64,000 nucleotides of DNA from Bacteroidales bacterium (GTDB lineage: Bacteria; Bacteroidota; Bacteroidia; Bacteroidales; UBA932): the NCBI GenBank assembly GCA_022647615.1, contig JALCKZ010000001.1, positions 1,104,178-1,168,177 of the forward strand. The letters run 5' to 3'. Every line of letters starts with the position of its first letter. Positions within the stretch are counted from its first letter, which is position 1. The notes under the pieces are model-generated. The model had not been told where the DNA came from, did not search any database, and saw only the letters and a list, made by a program, of their open reading frames with translations. A program made the position numbers and the translations under genes. Shown here in pieces: positions 8,409 to 18,500 of the stretch.

Positions 8409-10486
8409 GAATTTTTGAAAGAGATTCATATTTAGAGCCTTACAAGAAGATTATCACGGAGAGATATCAACGCCTGATAATTGCCAAGGAGACTATTGCG
8501 GGTTACGGAAACACACTGTCGTCCGCAGTAAATAATCATCTCTTTTACGGAGTTCATGCGGAGAAAAATTTCAGGGTTTTCCGCGAGTGGGCTCCTAATG
8601 CTTCAAATATCTGGGTGATAGGTGATTTCAATGGCTGGAAAAAGTTTGATGATTGGAAGATGTATAAGATTGCGGGGGGGAGAATTTTGGAGAGTTATGC
8701 TACTGCTGCGGATGGTTGGAGCGGTGACTGGGAGCTCAAGGTCCCGATAGATTCTGCTCCTCACGGTTCTTTGTTCAAGTGGATAGTGCAGTGGAATAAT
8801 AGCGGCGGAAATGATGAGAGCGGCGGAACATCTGAAGGTGAGAGGATTCCGGCATACGCAACAAGGTGCGTGCAGGATGCCGCCACAAAAATTTTTTCTG
8901 CTCAAATTTGGGACCCGGCGAAACCTTATAAGTGGAGATATAAATTTGAGGGTGAAAAATCAGAGCGCAAGAATCCTCTTGTGTATGAGGCGCATATAGG
9001 AATGAGCGGAGAGAAGGAGGGAATAGCAATATTTGCAGATTTTAAAAAAGACGTTCTGCCCCGCATAAAGAAATTGGGATATAATACCCTGCAAATTATG
9101 GCTTTGCAGGAGCATCCATATTATGGTTCTTTTGGGTATCAGGTCTCCAGCTTTTTTGCATTGAGCTCCCGCTTTGGGACTCCGGAAGATTTTAAGAGTC
9201 TTGTGGATACTGCTCATTCTATGGGGATTGCGGTGGTGATGGATATAGTGCATTCCCATGCCGTAAAAAATGAGGTAGAGGGGCTCTCTAATTTTGACGG
9301 TACAAAAACTCTCTATTTTCATGCCGGTCCGCGGGGAGAACATCCCGCCTGGGGCACGCGATGTTTTGATTACGGAAAGCCGCAAACTATTTTCTTCTTG
9401 CTGTCAAACTGCAAGTTCTGGATGCAGGAGTATCATCTGGACGGTTTCAGATTTGACGGAATTACCAGCATGATTTACCGGGACCACGGTCTTGGCAAAT
9501 CTTTTACTTCCTATGAAGATTACTTTAATGCAAATGTGGATGATGACGCAATTACATATCTTGGGCTTGCGAACATCTTGGTGCATGAGATTAAACATGA
9601 GGCAATTACAATAGCAGAGGATATGAGCGGAATGCCCGGCCTTGCGGCTCCTCGGGCCGAGTACGGGACCGGTTTTGATTTCCGCATGAGCATGGGAGTT
9701 GCGGATCACTGGATAAAGTGGATTAAGGAACTGCCTGATGAACAGTGGAATGTGGGGGATATGTATTGGGAACTTGTCCGCAAGAGAGAGGATGAGAAAA
9801 CGATAAGTTATGCCGAGTGCCATGACCAGGCAATGGTTGGAGATAAGACAATTATTTTCCGGCTGCTGGACAAAGAGATGTATGACAAAATGAACCTTAC
9901 TTCTAAAAGTCTTGTAATTGACAGGGGCATAGCGCTTCACAAGATGATAAGGTTGCTCACGATAGCTACCGCCGGGGATGGGTATTTGAATTTTATGGGG
10001 AATGAGTTTGGTCATCCAGAGTGGATAGATTTTCCAAGAGAGGGAAACAACTGGTCCTATTTTTATGCTCGCAGGCAGTGGTCATTGTGCGATAATAAAT
10101 TGTTAAGATACAGCAGTTTGAATAATTTTGACGCTGCAATGATTTCTCTTTTCCGCAGCGGAGAAATTCTCTGCAGCCGCCCTGTCTCTATTTACAATGA
10201 CATTCAAAATCAAGTAATTATACTATCGCGAGGAAAATATTTATTTGCTTTTAACTTCTCGCCTTCCGGCTCTTATGAGAAATATATTTGTTCTACGGGA
10301 GCGGCGGCAAGAGAGGGGGCAAAGTGGCAGCAAGTTCTTGATACCGATTGGAAAGAGTTTGACGGATTTGAGAGAAATGAGAGAAAAGTTGCTCACAAGG
10401 AGGAGTTTGGGGCGGACGAGTCCGGCAGAGGAAAGATTTCTCTCTACCTTCCTTCACGCACCGCTCAGGTATTGAGGATGATGTAA
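8405..10486 (+). CDS. glgB: 1,4-alpha-glucan branching enzyme, GH13, eukaryote-like type
   Basis: 693 residues. A CBM48-like N-terminal module (YGVHAEKNFRVFREWAPNAS) precedes the GH13 barrel. Conserved regions are visible: VVMDIVHSH (region I), GFRFDGITSM (region II, nucleophile Asp), ITIAEDMSG (region III, acid/base Glu) and AECHDQAM (region IV His-Asp). The stretch KNEVEGLSNFDGT, right after region I, resembles eukaryotic glycogen branching enzymes (GH13_8) more than the E. coli type. The enzyme forms alpha-1,6 branches in glycogen in the cytoplasm. It overlaps xseB by 4 bases and is followed by the debranching enzyme. GC-rich glycine runs (GGNDESGGTSEG) in the N-terminal module are an insertion. 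Confidence 0.93.
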   Translation: MRIFERDSYLEPYKKIITERYQRLIIAKETIAGYGNTLSSAVNNHLFYGVHAEKNFRVFREWAPNASNIWVIGDFNGWKKFDDWKMYKIAGGRILESYATAADGWSGDWELKVPIDSAPHGSLFKWIVQWNNSGGNDESGGTSEGERIPAYATRCVQDAATKIFSAQIWDPAKPYKWRYKFEGEKSERKNPLVYEAHIGMSGEKEGIAIFADFKKDVLPRIKKLGYNTLQIMALQEHPYYGSFGYQVSSFFALSSRFGTPEDFKSLVDTAHSMGIAVVMDIVHSHAVKNEVEGLSNFDGTKTLYFHAGPRGEHPAWGTRCFDYGKPQTIFFLLSNCKFWMQEYHLDGFRFDGITSMIYRDHGLGKSFTSYEDYFNANVDDDAITYLGLANILVHEIKHEAITIAEDMSGMPGLAAPRAEYGTGFDFRMSMGVADHWIKWIKELPDEQWNVGDMYWELVRKREDEKTISYAECHDQAMVGDKTIIFRLLDKEMYDKMNLTSKSLVIDRGIALHKMIRLLTIATAGDGYLNFMGNEFGHPEWIDFPREGNNWSYFYARRQWSLCDNKLLRYSSLNNFDAAMISLFRSGEILCSRPVSIYNDIQNQVIILSRGKYLFAFNFSPSGSYEKYICSTGAAAREGAKWQQVLDTDWKEFDGFERNERKVAHKEEFGADESGRGKISLYLPSRTAQVLRMM

Positions 10487-10566
10487 GGGCTTGCAACTTT
10501 TTGGTAATAAAAGCGTGCACTTTAGCCGAAAGTTGCTCTGTTTTTACAAGTTAGAATTCAGTTTTG

Positions 10567-10574
10567 TAAATTTG
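10567..10574 (+). promoter_or_regulatory. TAnnTTTG -7 box directly before the debranching-enzyme start
   Basis: TAAATTTG is an exact consensus match, ending 6 bases before the ATG at 10581. If used, transcription would start at or beside the ATG, giving a leaderless mRNA. No good TTTG -33 element is seen; there is only a T-rich run near 10541-10546. Confidence 0.45.
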
Positions 10575-10580
10575 CGGCAT

Positions 10581-12704
10581 ATGGCATATTTGGAATTTAA
10601 TAAGGAAAAGCTGGTGAATCTGGAGTATTCTCTTGCAAGAGAGATTCTTCTTTCTAACCGCGCAGGAGGTTATGTAAACACTACTATTGTCTGTTGCAAT
10701 ACCAGAAAGTATCATGGGCTTCTGGTAGTCCCGATAGATAATTTTGGAGGTGAGAAGCATATTCTGCTCTCTAATATTCATGAGAGCCTTGTTCAGCACG
10801 GCAAATGCTTTAACCTTGGAATTGCTTCATACGGAGCTGTTTATGAACCAAGAGGACATAAGTATATTGTAGATTTTCAGATGAACTATTCATCTACAAT
10901 CACTTATCAGGTTGGAGATATGCTGTTTAGCAAGACTATTATGTTTGTGCGGGAGACGGAAGAGGTTCTTATTAAATATACTTTGCTTGAGTCTCCTTCA
11001 ACCGCAACTCTGAGGCTTAAACCGTTTTTGGCTTTCCGTAATATTCATGCTCTTACAAAAGCAAATACTGATGCGGATACCCGCTTCACGCCCGCTGATA
11101 ATGGCGTTGCATTTTGTATGTATAAAGGTTTTCCTACTCTAAATCTGCAACTTAGCAAGAAGAATGATTGGGTGGCATGTCCGGATTGGTATTATAATAT
11201 TGTGTACAAGGAGGAGAGCAGAAGGGGTTTTGATGACAGAGAGGATTTATTTGTACCGGGTTATTTTGAGGTGCCGATTAAAAAAGGGGAGAGCATTATT
11301 CTCTCCGCAAGCACTTCTCCTGCAATCTCTAAAGAGCTGATTTCCAGGTTTGCTGAGGAAATAAAGAAAAGGGACAACCGCCGCAACAGCTATGATGATT
11401 GTATGAAAATAGCGGGCAAGCAGTTCATAATCAGGAACAACGGCGAGTATAGCATTTGCAGCGGATATTCTTGGGATTATGAGTGTCTCCGCGACAGTTT
11501 TATTGCGCTGCCTGGTTTGACTGTTTACAATGACGGGGATGAGGAGAAATTCCACAAGGTGATGGAGAACGCATGTACGCAAAAACTAAATCAGCTTGTT
11601 GCCCCTTCAAATCAGCCGGATACTCCTTTGTGGATGTTTAAAACTTTGCAAGAGTATCAGGATTGGAAAGATGATTTTTGGAAATTCAATGATTCAAATA
11701 AAGTGGATGTCTCTGTGAAAGAGAGAGTTCAGAAGGATATTTGGAAGAGGTACGGGAAAGTGATGAGGGAGATTCTTGAATCATTTTTAGATGGACGAAG
11801 AGATGAAATAAAGCTCCACGGCAACGGATTGCTTTGGGCAAAGAAAACAGATACGGCTCTTTCATGGATGAATGTTTATGATGTGAATAAGAAGCCGATT
11901 ACAGAGAGGGGAGGATATCAGGTGGAGGTTAATGCCTTATGGTACAATGCATTGTGCTACTACACAGAACTTGATGAAAAATTTGGAGATGGAAATTTTG
12001 CCAGGCACATTGCTCCGGTTATCAAATCCATAAAGGATAATTATTACAATTATTTTTGGAGTGAAGAGAGGGGGCACCTTGCAGACTATGTAGATGAGGA
12101 GGGACAGAATATTTATACTCGTCCTAACCAGCTGATGGCCTGCTCTGTACCGTACTCGCCAATAGAAGATGAGGTCAAAATGAAAGTGCTGGAATCTGTC
12201 GGGAGAGAACTTCTTACAACAAGAGGAATAAGAACTTTGTCTCCTAAGAATCCGCTGTATAAGGGTGTGTATGAGGGGAATCAGTCTGCAAGGGATTATG
12301 CTCATCACAATGGATGCGCATATCCTTGGATTTTAGGACCTTATATAAATTCTTGCTTGAGACTTCAGGGAAAATTCTGGATTTCAAAAGGGATGCATTT
12401 GATACATGCTTTTGAGGAGGATATGACGGTTCACGGAATAGGCACTATCTCTGAAATGTATGATGGAAATCCTCCGTTCCTGCCTCACGGATGTATATCT
12501 TTTGCTAATAGCGTAGGAGAGTTGATTAGAGCAAAATATATGCTTTCCAGATTCGGAAGCAAGGAACCGCTTCCGGTTCCTCACCCTGTTGGTGCAGAGT
12601 GTGTTACCGGCAGCGTTAAAGAGAAGAGCGCCAATAAGAAAGCCGGCAAAAAGAGAGTTCCCGCAGCAGCCGGCAAAGTCAAAAAGGGAGGGGTGAAGAG
12701 ATGA
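10581..12704 (+). CDS. Glycogen debranching enzyme (amylo-alpha-1,6-glucosidase, GH133-like)
   Basis: 707 residues from the ATG at 10581. An upstream in-frame ATG at 10491 would add 30 residues that look like a translated promoter region, so I reject it. The N-terminal beta domain begins LVNLEYSLAREILLSNRAGGY, typical of the family. The catalytic (alpha/alpha)6 domain includes SGYSWDYECLRDSFIALPGL and WALGPYINS-type segments (here YPWILGPYINS). The C-terminal 28 residues are a Lys/Ala/Gly tail (KSANKKAGKKRVPAAAGK) unlike the fold. It removes alpha-1,6 branches from glycogen. Its stop overlaps the next start (ATGA at 12701). Confidence 0.9.
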   Translation: MAYLEFNKEKLVNLEYSLAREILLSNRAGGYVNTTIVCCNTRKYHGLLVVPIDNFGGEKHILLSNIHESLVQHGKCFNLGIASYGAVYEPRGHKYIVDFQMNYSSTITYQVGDMLFSKTIMFVRETEEVLIKYTLLESPSTATLRLKPFLAFRNIHALTKANTDADTRFTPADNGVAFCMYKGFPTLNLQLSKKNDWVACPDWYYNIVYKEESRRGFDDREDLFVPGYFEVPIKKGESIILSASTSPAISKELISRFAEEIKKRDNRRNSYDDCMKIAGKQFIIRNNGEYSICSGYSWDYECLRDSFIALPGLTVYNDGDEEKFHKVMENACTQKLNQLVAPSNQPDTPLWMFKTLQEYQDWKDDFWKFNDSNKVDVSVKERVQKDIWKRYGKVMREILESFLDGRRDEIKLHGNGLLWAKKTDTALSWMNVYDVNKKPITERGGYQVEVNALWYNALCYYTELDEKFGDGNFARHIAPVIKSIKDNYYNYFWSEERGHLADYVDEEGQNIYTRPNQLMACSVPYSPIEDEVKMKVLESVGRELLTTRGIRTLSPKNPLYKGVYEGNQSARDYAHHNGCAYPWILGPYINSCLRLQGKFWISKGMHLIHAFEEDMTVHGIGTISEMYDGNPPFLPHGCISFANSVGELIRAKYMLSRFGSKEPLPVPHPVGAECVTGSVKEKSANKKAGKKRVPAAAGKVKKGGVKR

Positions 12705-14008
12705 GAGTTTTAATGTTTGGATGGGAATTTCCTCCCCATATTAGCGGAGGTCTTGGAACTGCTTGTTATGGAATCACAAAGGGATTGTCAAACAATGGAG
12801 TTGAGGTTCTGTTTGTTATGCCGTCAGCAAGCGGAGATGAGGATGCTAGCGCAGCACATATCATAAATGCATCTGATGTCTCTTTTGAGAAGAGCTGGAC
12901 AAAAGTGAGCGACTTTTTTAAGAATGTAAAATTTTTAAAAGTTAGCAGCACTTTAGTTCCGTATGTAGATCCCGATGAGTTTAAAAGGCTAACTGTAAAG
13001 GAGATAGAAGAGCGCCGAAAAAAATCTGAATATGAAATGTTCAGAGTAAGGTACGGAGACAAATATAAGTTCAGCGGAAAATACGGAACCAATTTGATGG
13101 AGGAGGTTGCGCGCTACGCTATGGTCGCAGCTTCTATTGCGGCTCAAAATGATTTTGATGTCATTCATGCTCACGATTGGCTTACTTATGCGGCGGGAAT
13201 TGCTGCAAAAAATATCTCCGGGAAGCCTCTTGTAGTTCATGTACATGCAACGGAGTTTGACAGAAGCGGAGACAATGTGAATCAGATAGTTTATGACATT
13301 GAGAGGATGGGAATGCAGGCGGCTGACAAAGTGATAACCGTGAGCAATCTTACCCGCAACATTGTTATTAGCAAATATGGAGTTGACCCAAAGAAAGTTG
13401 TGACCGTGCACAATGCGGTAGATTTTTCCGCCTACAAAAAGATGGATGTGCAAAGGGGTGTAGATGAGAAGATTGTAACATTTCTTGGACGCATCACTTT
13501 TCAGAAAGGGCCGGAATATTTTATAGAGGCTGCTGCAAAAGTTTTAAAGAAATATAATGGAGTCAGATTTGTGATGGCGGGCAACGGAGATTTGATGAAC
13601 CGCTCAATTAGGCGTGTGGCAAGACTTGGAATTGCAGACCGTTTTCATTTTACCGGATTTTTAAAGGGATCTGACGTACGCAAGATGTTTTCTTATTCAG
13701 ATGTTTACGTAATGCCATCTGTGTCAGAACCTTTTGGTATTTCTCCTCTGGAGGCCATGAAGTCAAATGTTCCCGTTATTATTTCTAAGCAGAGCGGAGT
13801 AGCGGAAGTTTTGAAGTATGCTCTTAAGGTAGATTTTTGGGATATAGACGCCTTGGCGGATTCTATTTATGCGCTGCTTAATTATCCTGCAATCTCAAAG
13901 ATGAGCGTAAGATGCGGTGCGGATGAGGTTAACAGGCTAAAATGGGATAATGCTGCGCTTAAGATAAAAGATATTTATTCTCAGGTAATTGCAGAGGCAA
14001 AAAGGTAA
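12701..14008 (+). CDS. Glycosyltransferase of the GT4/GT5 type in the glycogen operon
   Basis: 435 residues, GT-B fold. The N-terminus MRVLMFGWEFPPHISGGLGT carries the sugar-nucleotide loop seen in starch/glycogen synthases. The middle has HAHDWLTYAAG and VHVHATEFDRS. The C-terminal donor site is VSEPFGISPLEAM, the E-x7-E motif. The best guess is an alpha-glucan-building or glucan-modifying transferase acting with the GT3 synthase downstream. Donor (UDP- or ADP-glucose) and acceptor cannot be told from sequence. It overlaps the debranching enzyme by 4 bases and is followed after 60 bases by GH57. Confidence 0.85.
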   Translation: MRVLMFGWEFPPHISGGLGTACYGITKGLSNNGVEVLFVMPSASGDEDASAAHIINASDVSFEKSWTKVSDFFKNVKFLKVSSTLVPYVDPDEFKRLTVKEIEERRKKSEYEMFRVRYGDKYKFSGKYGTNLMEEVARYAMVAASIAAQNDFDVIHAHDWLTYAAGIAAKNISGKPLVVHVHATEFDRSGDNVNQIVYDIERMGMQAADKVITVSNLTRNIVISKYGVDPKKVVTVHNAVDFSAYKKMDVQRGVDEKIVTFLGRITFQKGPEYFIEAAAKVLKKYNGVRFVMAGNGDLMNRSIRRVARLGIADRFHFTGFLKGSDVRKMFSYSDVYVMPSVSEPFGISPLEAMKSNVPVIISKQSGVAEVLKYALKVDFWDIDALADSIYALLNYPAISKMSVRCGADEVNRLKWDNAALKIKDIYSQVIAEAKR

Positions 14009-14068
14009 TTGCGCATCCCTGAAATTTGCGCGGAATTTTTATTAAGAAGTTAAGTAAAAACAAGTAAT

Positions 14069-15541
14069 ATGGAAAAGTCTTTATGCATGTACTTCCAGGT
14101 TCATCAGCCGGACAGATTGCGCCTGTACAGATTTTTTGATATAGGCATAGATAGCCATTACTATGATGAGTTTGCAAACAGGACAATTTTGCGCAGAGTT
14201 GCCCAGAAGTGCTATCTCCCTATGAACAAGCTGCTTCTGGAACTGATAAAACAAAACAAGGGCGAGTTTAAAGTCGCATTTTCCATAAGCGGAGTTGCGC
14301 TTGAGCAGTTTAGAAAACATTGTCCGGAAGTTTTAGACAGTTTTAAAAAATTGGCCGAGACTGGTTGCGCGGAATTTCTTGCAGAGACTTACTACCATTC
14401 TCTTGCCTCTTTAAAAAGTATGGAAAGCTTTAGGTATCAGATTAATCTGCATGCGGAGACAATCAAGAAATATTTTGGCGTTGCTCCAAAAGCTTTTAGA
14501 AATACAGAGCTTATTTATTCAGATGAGATAGGTGCCGCCGTTGCGTCCATGGGTTATAATACTATGCTGGCAGAGGGGGCAAAACATATTCTTGGCTGGA
14601 AGAGTCCTAACTTTGTATACACCAATGCAATAAATCCGCGTCAGAAATTATTGCTTAGAAATTTTGGATTGAGTGATGATATAGCATTCAGATTTTCAGA
14701 TAGAAGCAATCCTTCATGGCCTATTACCGCAGAAAAATATGCCGGATGGGTTAATGATGCGGCAAAGGGAGATGATGTAATAAATCTATTTATGGATTAT
14801 GAAACTTTTGGAGAGCACCAGGGAGTGCAAAGCGGAATATTTGATTTTATGAGAGCTTTGCCGGGTGCTGTTTTAAAGGGAACCAAGATAAAATTCAGAA
14901 CTCCTTCAGAGGTTACGGAAATTCATCAGCCTGTTGCTCCGCTGCATGTTCCGTTTGCAATTTCATGGGCGGATGAGGAGCGCGATACCAGCGCATGGCT
15001 CGGCAATGAGCTTCAGAATGAGGCTTTTGAGAAGCTTTACGCTTTGGAGAAAAATGTGCTTGCATCCGGGAGCCAGACTCTTATATCAGATTTTGGCAAG
15101 CTGCAGGAGAGTGATCATTTTTATTATATGTGCACAAAGTTTTTCTCTGACGGAGCTGTGCACAAATATTTCAATCCGTACAATACTCCTTATGAGGCGT
15201 TCATTAATTACATGAATGTCTTGAGCGATTTTGAAATAAGAGTAAAGAAATCTGCAAAAGGGGATGTCGCGCAGCCGGAAAAAACTGAGGCTGAAAAGGT
15301 TGAGAAACCAGCTGCGTCAAAGCCTAAAGAGGCTGTGGCAAAGAGAGTTGCAGTAAAGAAGAAAATGGCAAAGGCTGTGAAGCCGGCTGAGAAAAAAAAG
15401 AAAGTAACTGTTAAAAAAGAGAGCGCGGAGAGTAAGAAAAAAGTTGCCGCGGAAAAAAGAAAAGAGCAGGCTGAAATATTGAAGCTTGTAAAAAAAGCGA
15501 CGGCAAAAACAACTGTCGGGAAAAAAAAGAGTAGCAAATGA
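14069..15541 (+). CDS. GH57 alpha-amylase-like protein with a lysine-rich C-terminal tail
   Basis: 490 residues. GH57 motifs: CMYFQVHQPDR (HQP near residue 11), AETYYHSL, RNTELIYSDE with the nucleophile Glu (near 144), and MDYETFGEHQ with the acid/base Asp (near 242). Family members cut or transfer alpha-glucans. After about residue 392 comes a roughly 100-residue tail of Lys, Ala, Val and Glu (for example KRVAVKKKMAKAVKPAEKKK). This is low complexity and resembles histone H1 tails. No signal peptide is seen, so it is probably cytoplasmic. The stop overlaps the next start (ATGA at 15538). Confidence 0.88.
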   Translation: MEKSLCMYFQVHQPDRLRLYRFFDIGIDSHYYDEFANRTILRRVAQKCYLPMNKLLLELIKQNKGEFKVAFSISGVALEQFRKHCPEVLDSFKKLAETGCAEFLAETYYHSLASLKSMESFRYQINLHAETIKKYFGVAPKAFRNTELIYSDEIGAAVASMGYNTMLAEGAKHILGWKSPNFVYTNAINPRQKLLLRNFGLSDDIAFRFSDRSNPSWPITAEKYAGWVNDAAKGDDVINLFMDYETFGEHQGVQSGIFDFMRALPGAVLKGTKIKFRTPSEVTEIHQPVAPLHVPFAISWADEERDTSAWLGNELQNEAFEKLYALEKNVLASGSQTLISDFGKLQESDHFYYMCTKFFSDGAVHKYFNPYNTPYEAFINYMNVLSDFEIRVKKSAKGDVAQPEKTEAEKVEKPAASKPKEAVAKRVAVKKKMAKAVKPAEKKKKVTVKKESAESKKKVAAEKRKEQAEILKLVKKATAKTTVGKKKSSK

Positions 15542-18500
15542 TTCAAGGTAAAATAGAAAAGGCGGACTACCTGTTTGAGGTTAGCTGGGAAGTCTGCAAC
15601 AAGGTTGGCGGCATCCATACCGTCATTGCAACAAAAGCACATAATCTTAGTAAGGAATACGGGAAAAACCACATATTGATAGGTCCTGATATCTGGATGG
15701 AAACTAAAAAAAATCCGGAGTTCTCAGAGGATCAGACTCTGTTTCATTCATGGAGGAAACAAGCTGCGGATGAGGGGCTTAGAGTGAGGATAGGAAGATG
15801 GAACGTTGCGGGAAAACCTATCGCGATTCTTGTAGATTTTTCCTCTTTTATCACTAGAAAAGATGAGATTTTTGCAAAGCTGTGGGAAGACTTTAAACTG
15901 GATTCTATTAGCGGGCAATGGGATTATGTAGAGCCTACTCTTTTTGGGTTCGCGACGGGTAAGGTCATTGAGAGTTTTGTGAACTTTTATATGCAGCCGC
16001 ATCATAAGGTTGTAGCTCAGTTCCATGAATGGATGAGTGCTGCCGGACTGCTTTATATAAAGCACCAGAATCTTGCAATAGGAACCGTATTTACAACTCA
16101 TGCAACGGTTGTTGGAAGATGTCTTGCCTGCAATAATATGCCGCTGTATGACTCTATAAATCTGTATGATGCAGATGAGAAGGCAAGGCAGTTTAATGTT
16201 GTTGCAAAGCATTCCCTGGAGAAGACGGCGGCTCAAAATGCGGATGTGTTTACAACGGTCAGCAATATTACGGCAAATGAGTGCGAACTGTTTTTAAAAC
16301 GCAAGCCGGATTTCATAACTCCAAACGGATTTGACAGTATCATTGCACCTGCGGAGGGAGAGTGTGATAAAGTACGTTCAGCTGCAAGGCAGCTAATGCT
16401 GTTTATAGCATCAAAGATGTATAATATTGATTATCCGGATGATACTGTAATAATTGGGATAAGCGGAAGATATGAATATAAGAACAAGGGCATTGATGTT
16501 TTTCTAGATGCCATTGACAAACTAAAAAATGAGGGATGGAAGGGGAGAAAGATTCTTGCATTTGTGATGATACCGGCCGGCAACAACGGCCCCGATAAAG
16601 ACTTGGCAGCCAAGCTGGAAGGAAAAGGCAGCGAGAATTACAAAACATACATCACCCACTATTTGGCTAATGGAGAGTATGATGCAATCCTTAACAGGAT
16701 GAGGCCTTTTAATTTTGATCCTGAAAAAGATGATGTCAGCGTAGTTTATGTTCCAACTTATCTGAACGGAAATGACGGAATCTTTAATAAGTCATACTAT
16801 GACATTCTTCCTGGGATGGATTTGACAGTATTTCCATCTTATTATGAACCATGGGGTTACACTCCTCTGGAGAGTCTGGCGTTTAAAGTTCCTACAATAA
16901 CAACATCGCTTGCAGGGTTTGGCGTCTGGGTAAATGACAACTACAAAAAAGAGCATCCCGGAATTGCAATTTTGCAACGCAATGATTCTAATTACGGACA
17001 AGTTGTTGATGGAGTTGTTGCAAAGATAAAAGAGGTTGCAAGTCTTAATGATGCGCAAGAGAAAGATTATAAGGCAAATGCAAAGGATGTCTCATCTGTC
17101 TCTTTGTGGGATAACGTAATAGTTTATTACAAGAGCGCTTACATTAAAGCTTTGGAAGAGGTTGTTAAACGCAACGGAGCATTTCCTGAATTTGTTGAGG
17201 AACCGGAGCAGGAGGTAAAGAAATTTAATGTAGAACCTCCTCAGTGGAAGCAGCTTATGATTAAGAAGTCTCTTCCCGACAGATTAAAAGGTTTGGATGA
17301 ACTCTCTAAAAATTTGTGGTGGTGCTGGAATCAGGAGGCAATTGAATTGTTTCAAATTGCAGACCCTGCGCTTTGGAAAAAATCAGAGGGTAATCCAATT
17401 GCAATGCTGGATTTGATGGACCTTAAGAAGTATAAGGAACTAGTTGCTAATGAGGAATTTGTGGGAAAACTTGATAGCGTGGTAGAACATTTTCATCAAT
17501 ACATGTCCCTTAAAAAAGATGAGAAAGCGCCTCGCATTGCATACTTCTGCATGGAGTACGGTCTGGATGCTTCATTAAAAATTTACAGCGGCGGACTTGG
17601 AATTCTTGCGGGCGATTATTTGAAGGAAGCTTCCGATATGAATGTGAATATGACCGCAATAGGCTTCCTTTACAAGTACGGATACTTCACTCAAAAAATT
17701 TCTGCAAACGGAGACCAGATATCACTTTATGATCCTCAGGACTTTAGCATGACTCCGGCTCAGCCTGTAATGGACAATAACGGCAAGTGGCAAAAAGTTT
17801 CCGTGGCTTTTCCCGGAAGAAATATTTACGCTCGCATCTGGCAGGTTAGGGTTGGCAGAATAAATTTGTTCCTTTTGGATTCAGACATAGATGACAATTT
17901 GCCGGAAGACCGCGGAGTTACGGGGCAGCTTTATGGCGGAGATTGGGAAAACAGATTAAAACAGGAGTTGCTGCTTGGAATAGGCGGTATCAGAGCTCTC
18001 AGATTATTAGGTGTTTACGCTGATGTTTATCATTGCAATGAGGGGCATGCCGCATTCACCGGATTGGAGAGATTAAGGGAATACATTCAGAATGATAATC
18101 TATCATTTTCAGAGGCGCTTGAGGTTGTACGCAGTTCCTCTTTGTTCACGACTCACACCCCTGTTCCGGCCGGACATGATGCATTCTCAGAAGATATGAT
18201 GAGAACTTATTTGTCCCATGACCCGGACCATTTGAAAATTTCATGGAATGATATAATGCATCTTGGAAAATTGGACATTAATAATCACGATGAAAAATTC
18301 TCCATGAGCAATCTTGCCGCAAATCTTTCACAGGAGGTTAACGGAGTCAGCTGGCTTCACGGAAAAGTGAGCAGAGAAATATTCTCCGGATTGTGGCCGG
18401 GATATCTTCCGGAAGAGCTGAATATCAGCTATGTTACAAATGGTGTACACTATTCAACATGGACCGCTCCGGAATGGAAAGAGATTCATGCAAAAGTTTT

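Noticed and set aside
9404..10015. A 203-codon minus-strand frame inside the branching-enzyme gene
   Set aside because: It lies wholly within a well-supported GH13 gene and has no family features.
10491..10580. Longer N-terminus for the debranching enzyme
   Set aside because: The extra residues translate a promoter region and do not match the family start at 10581.
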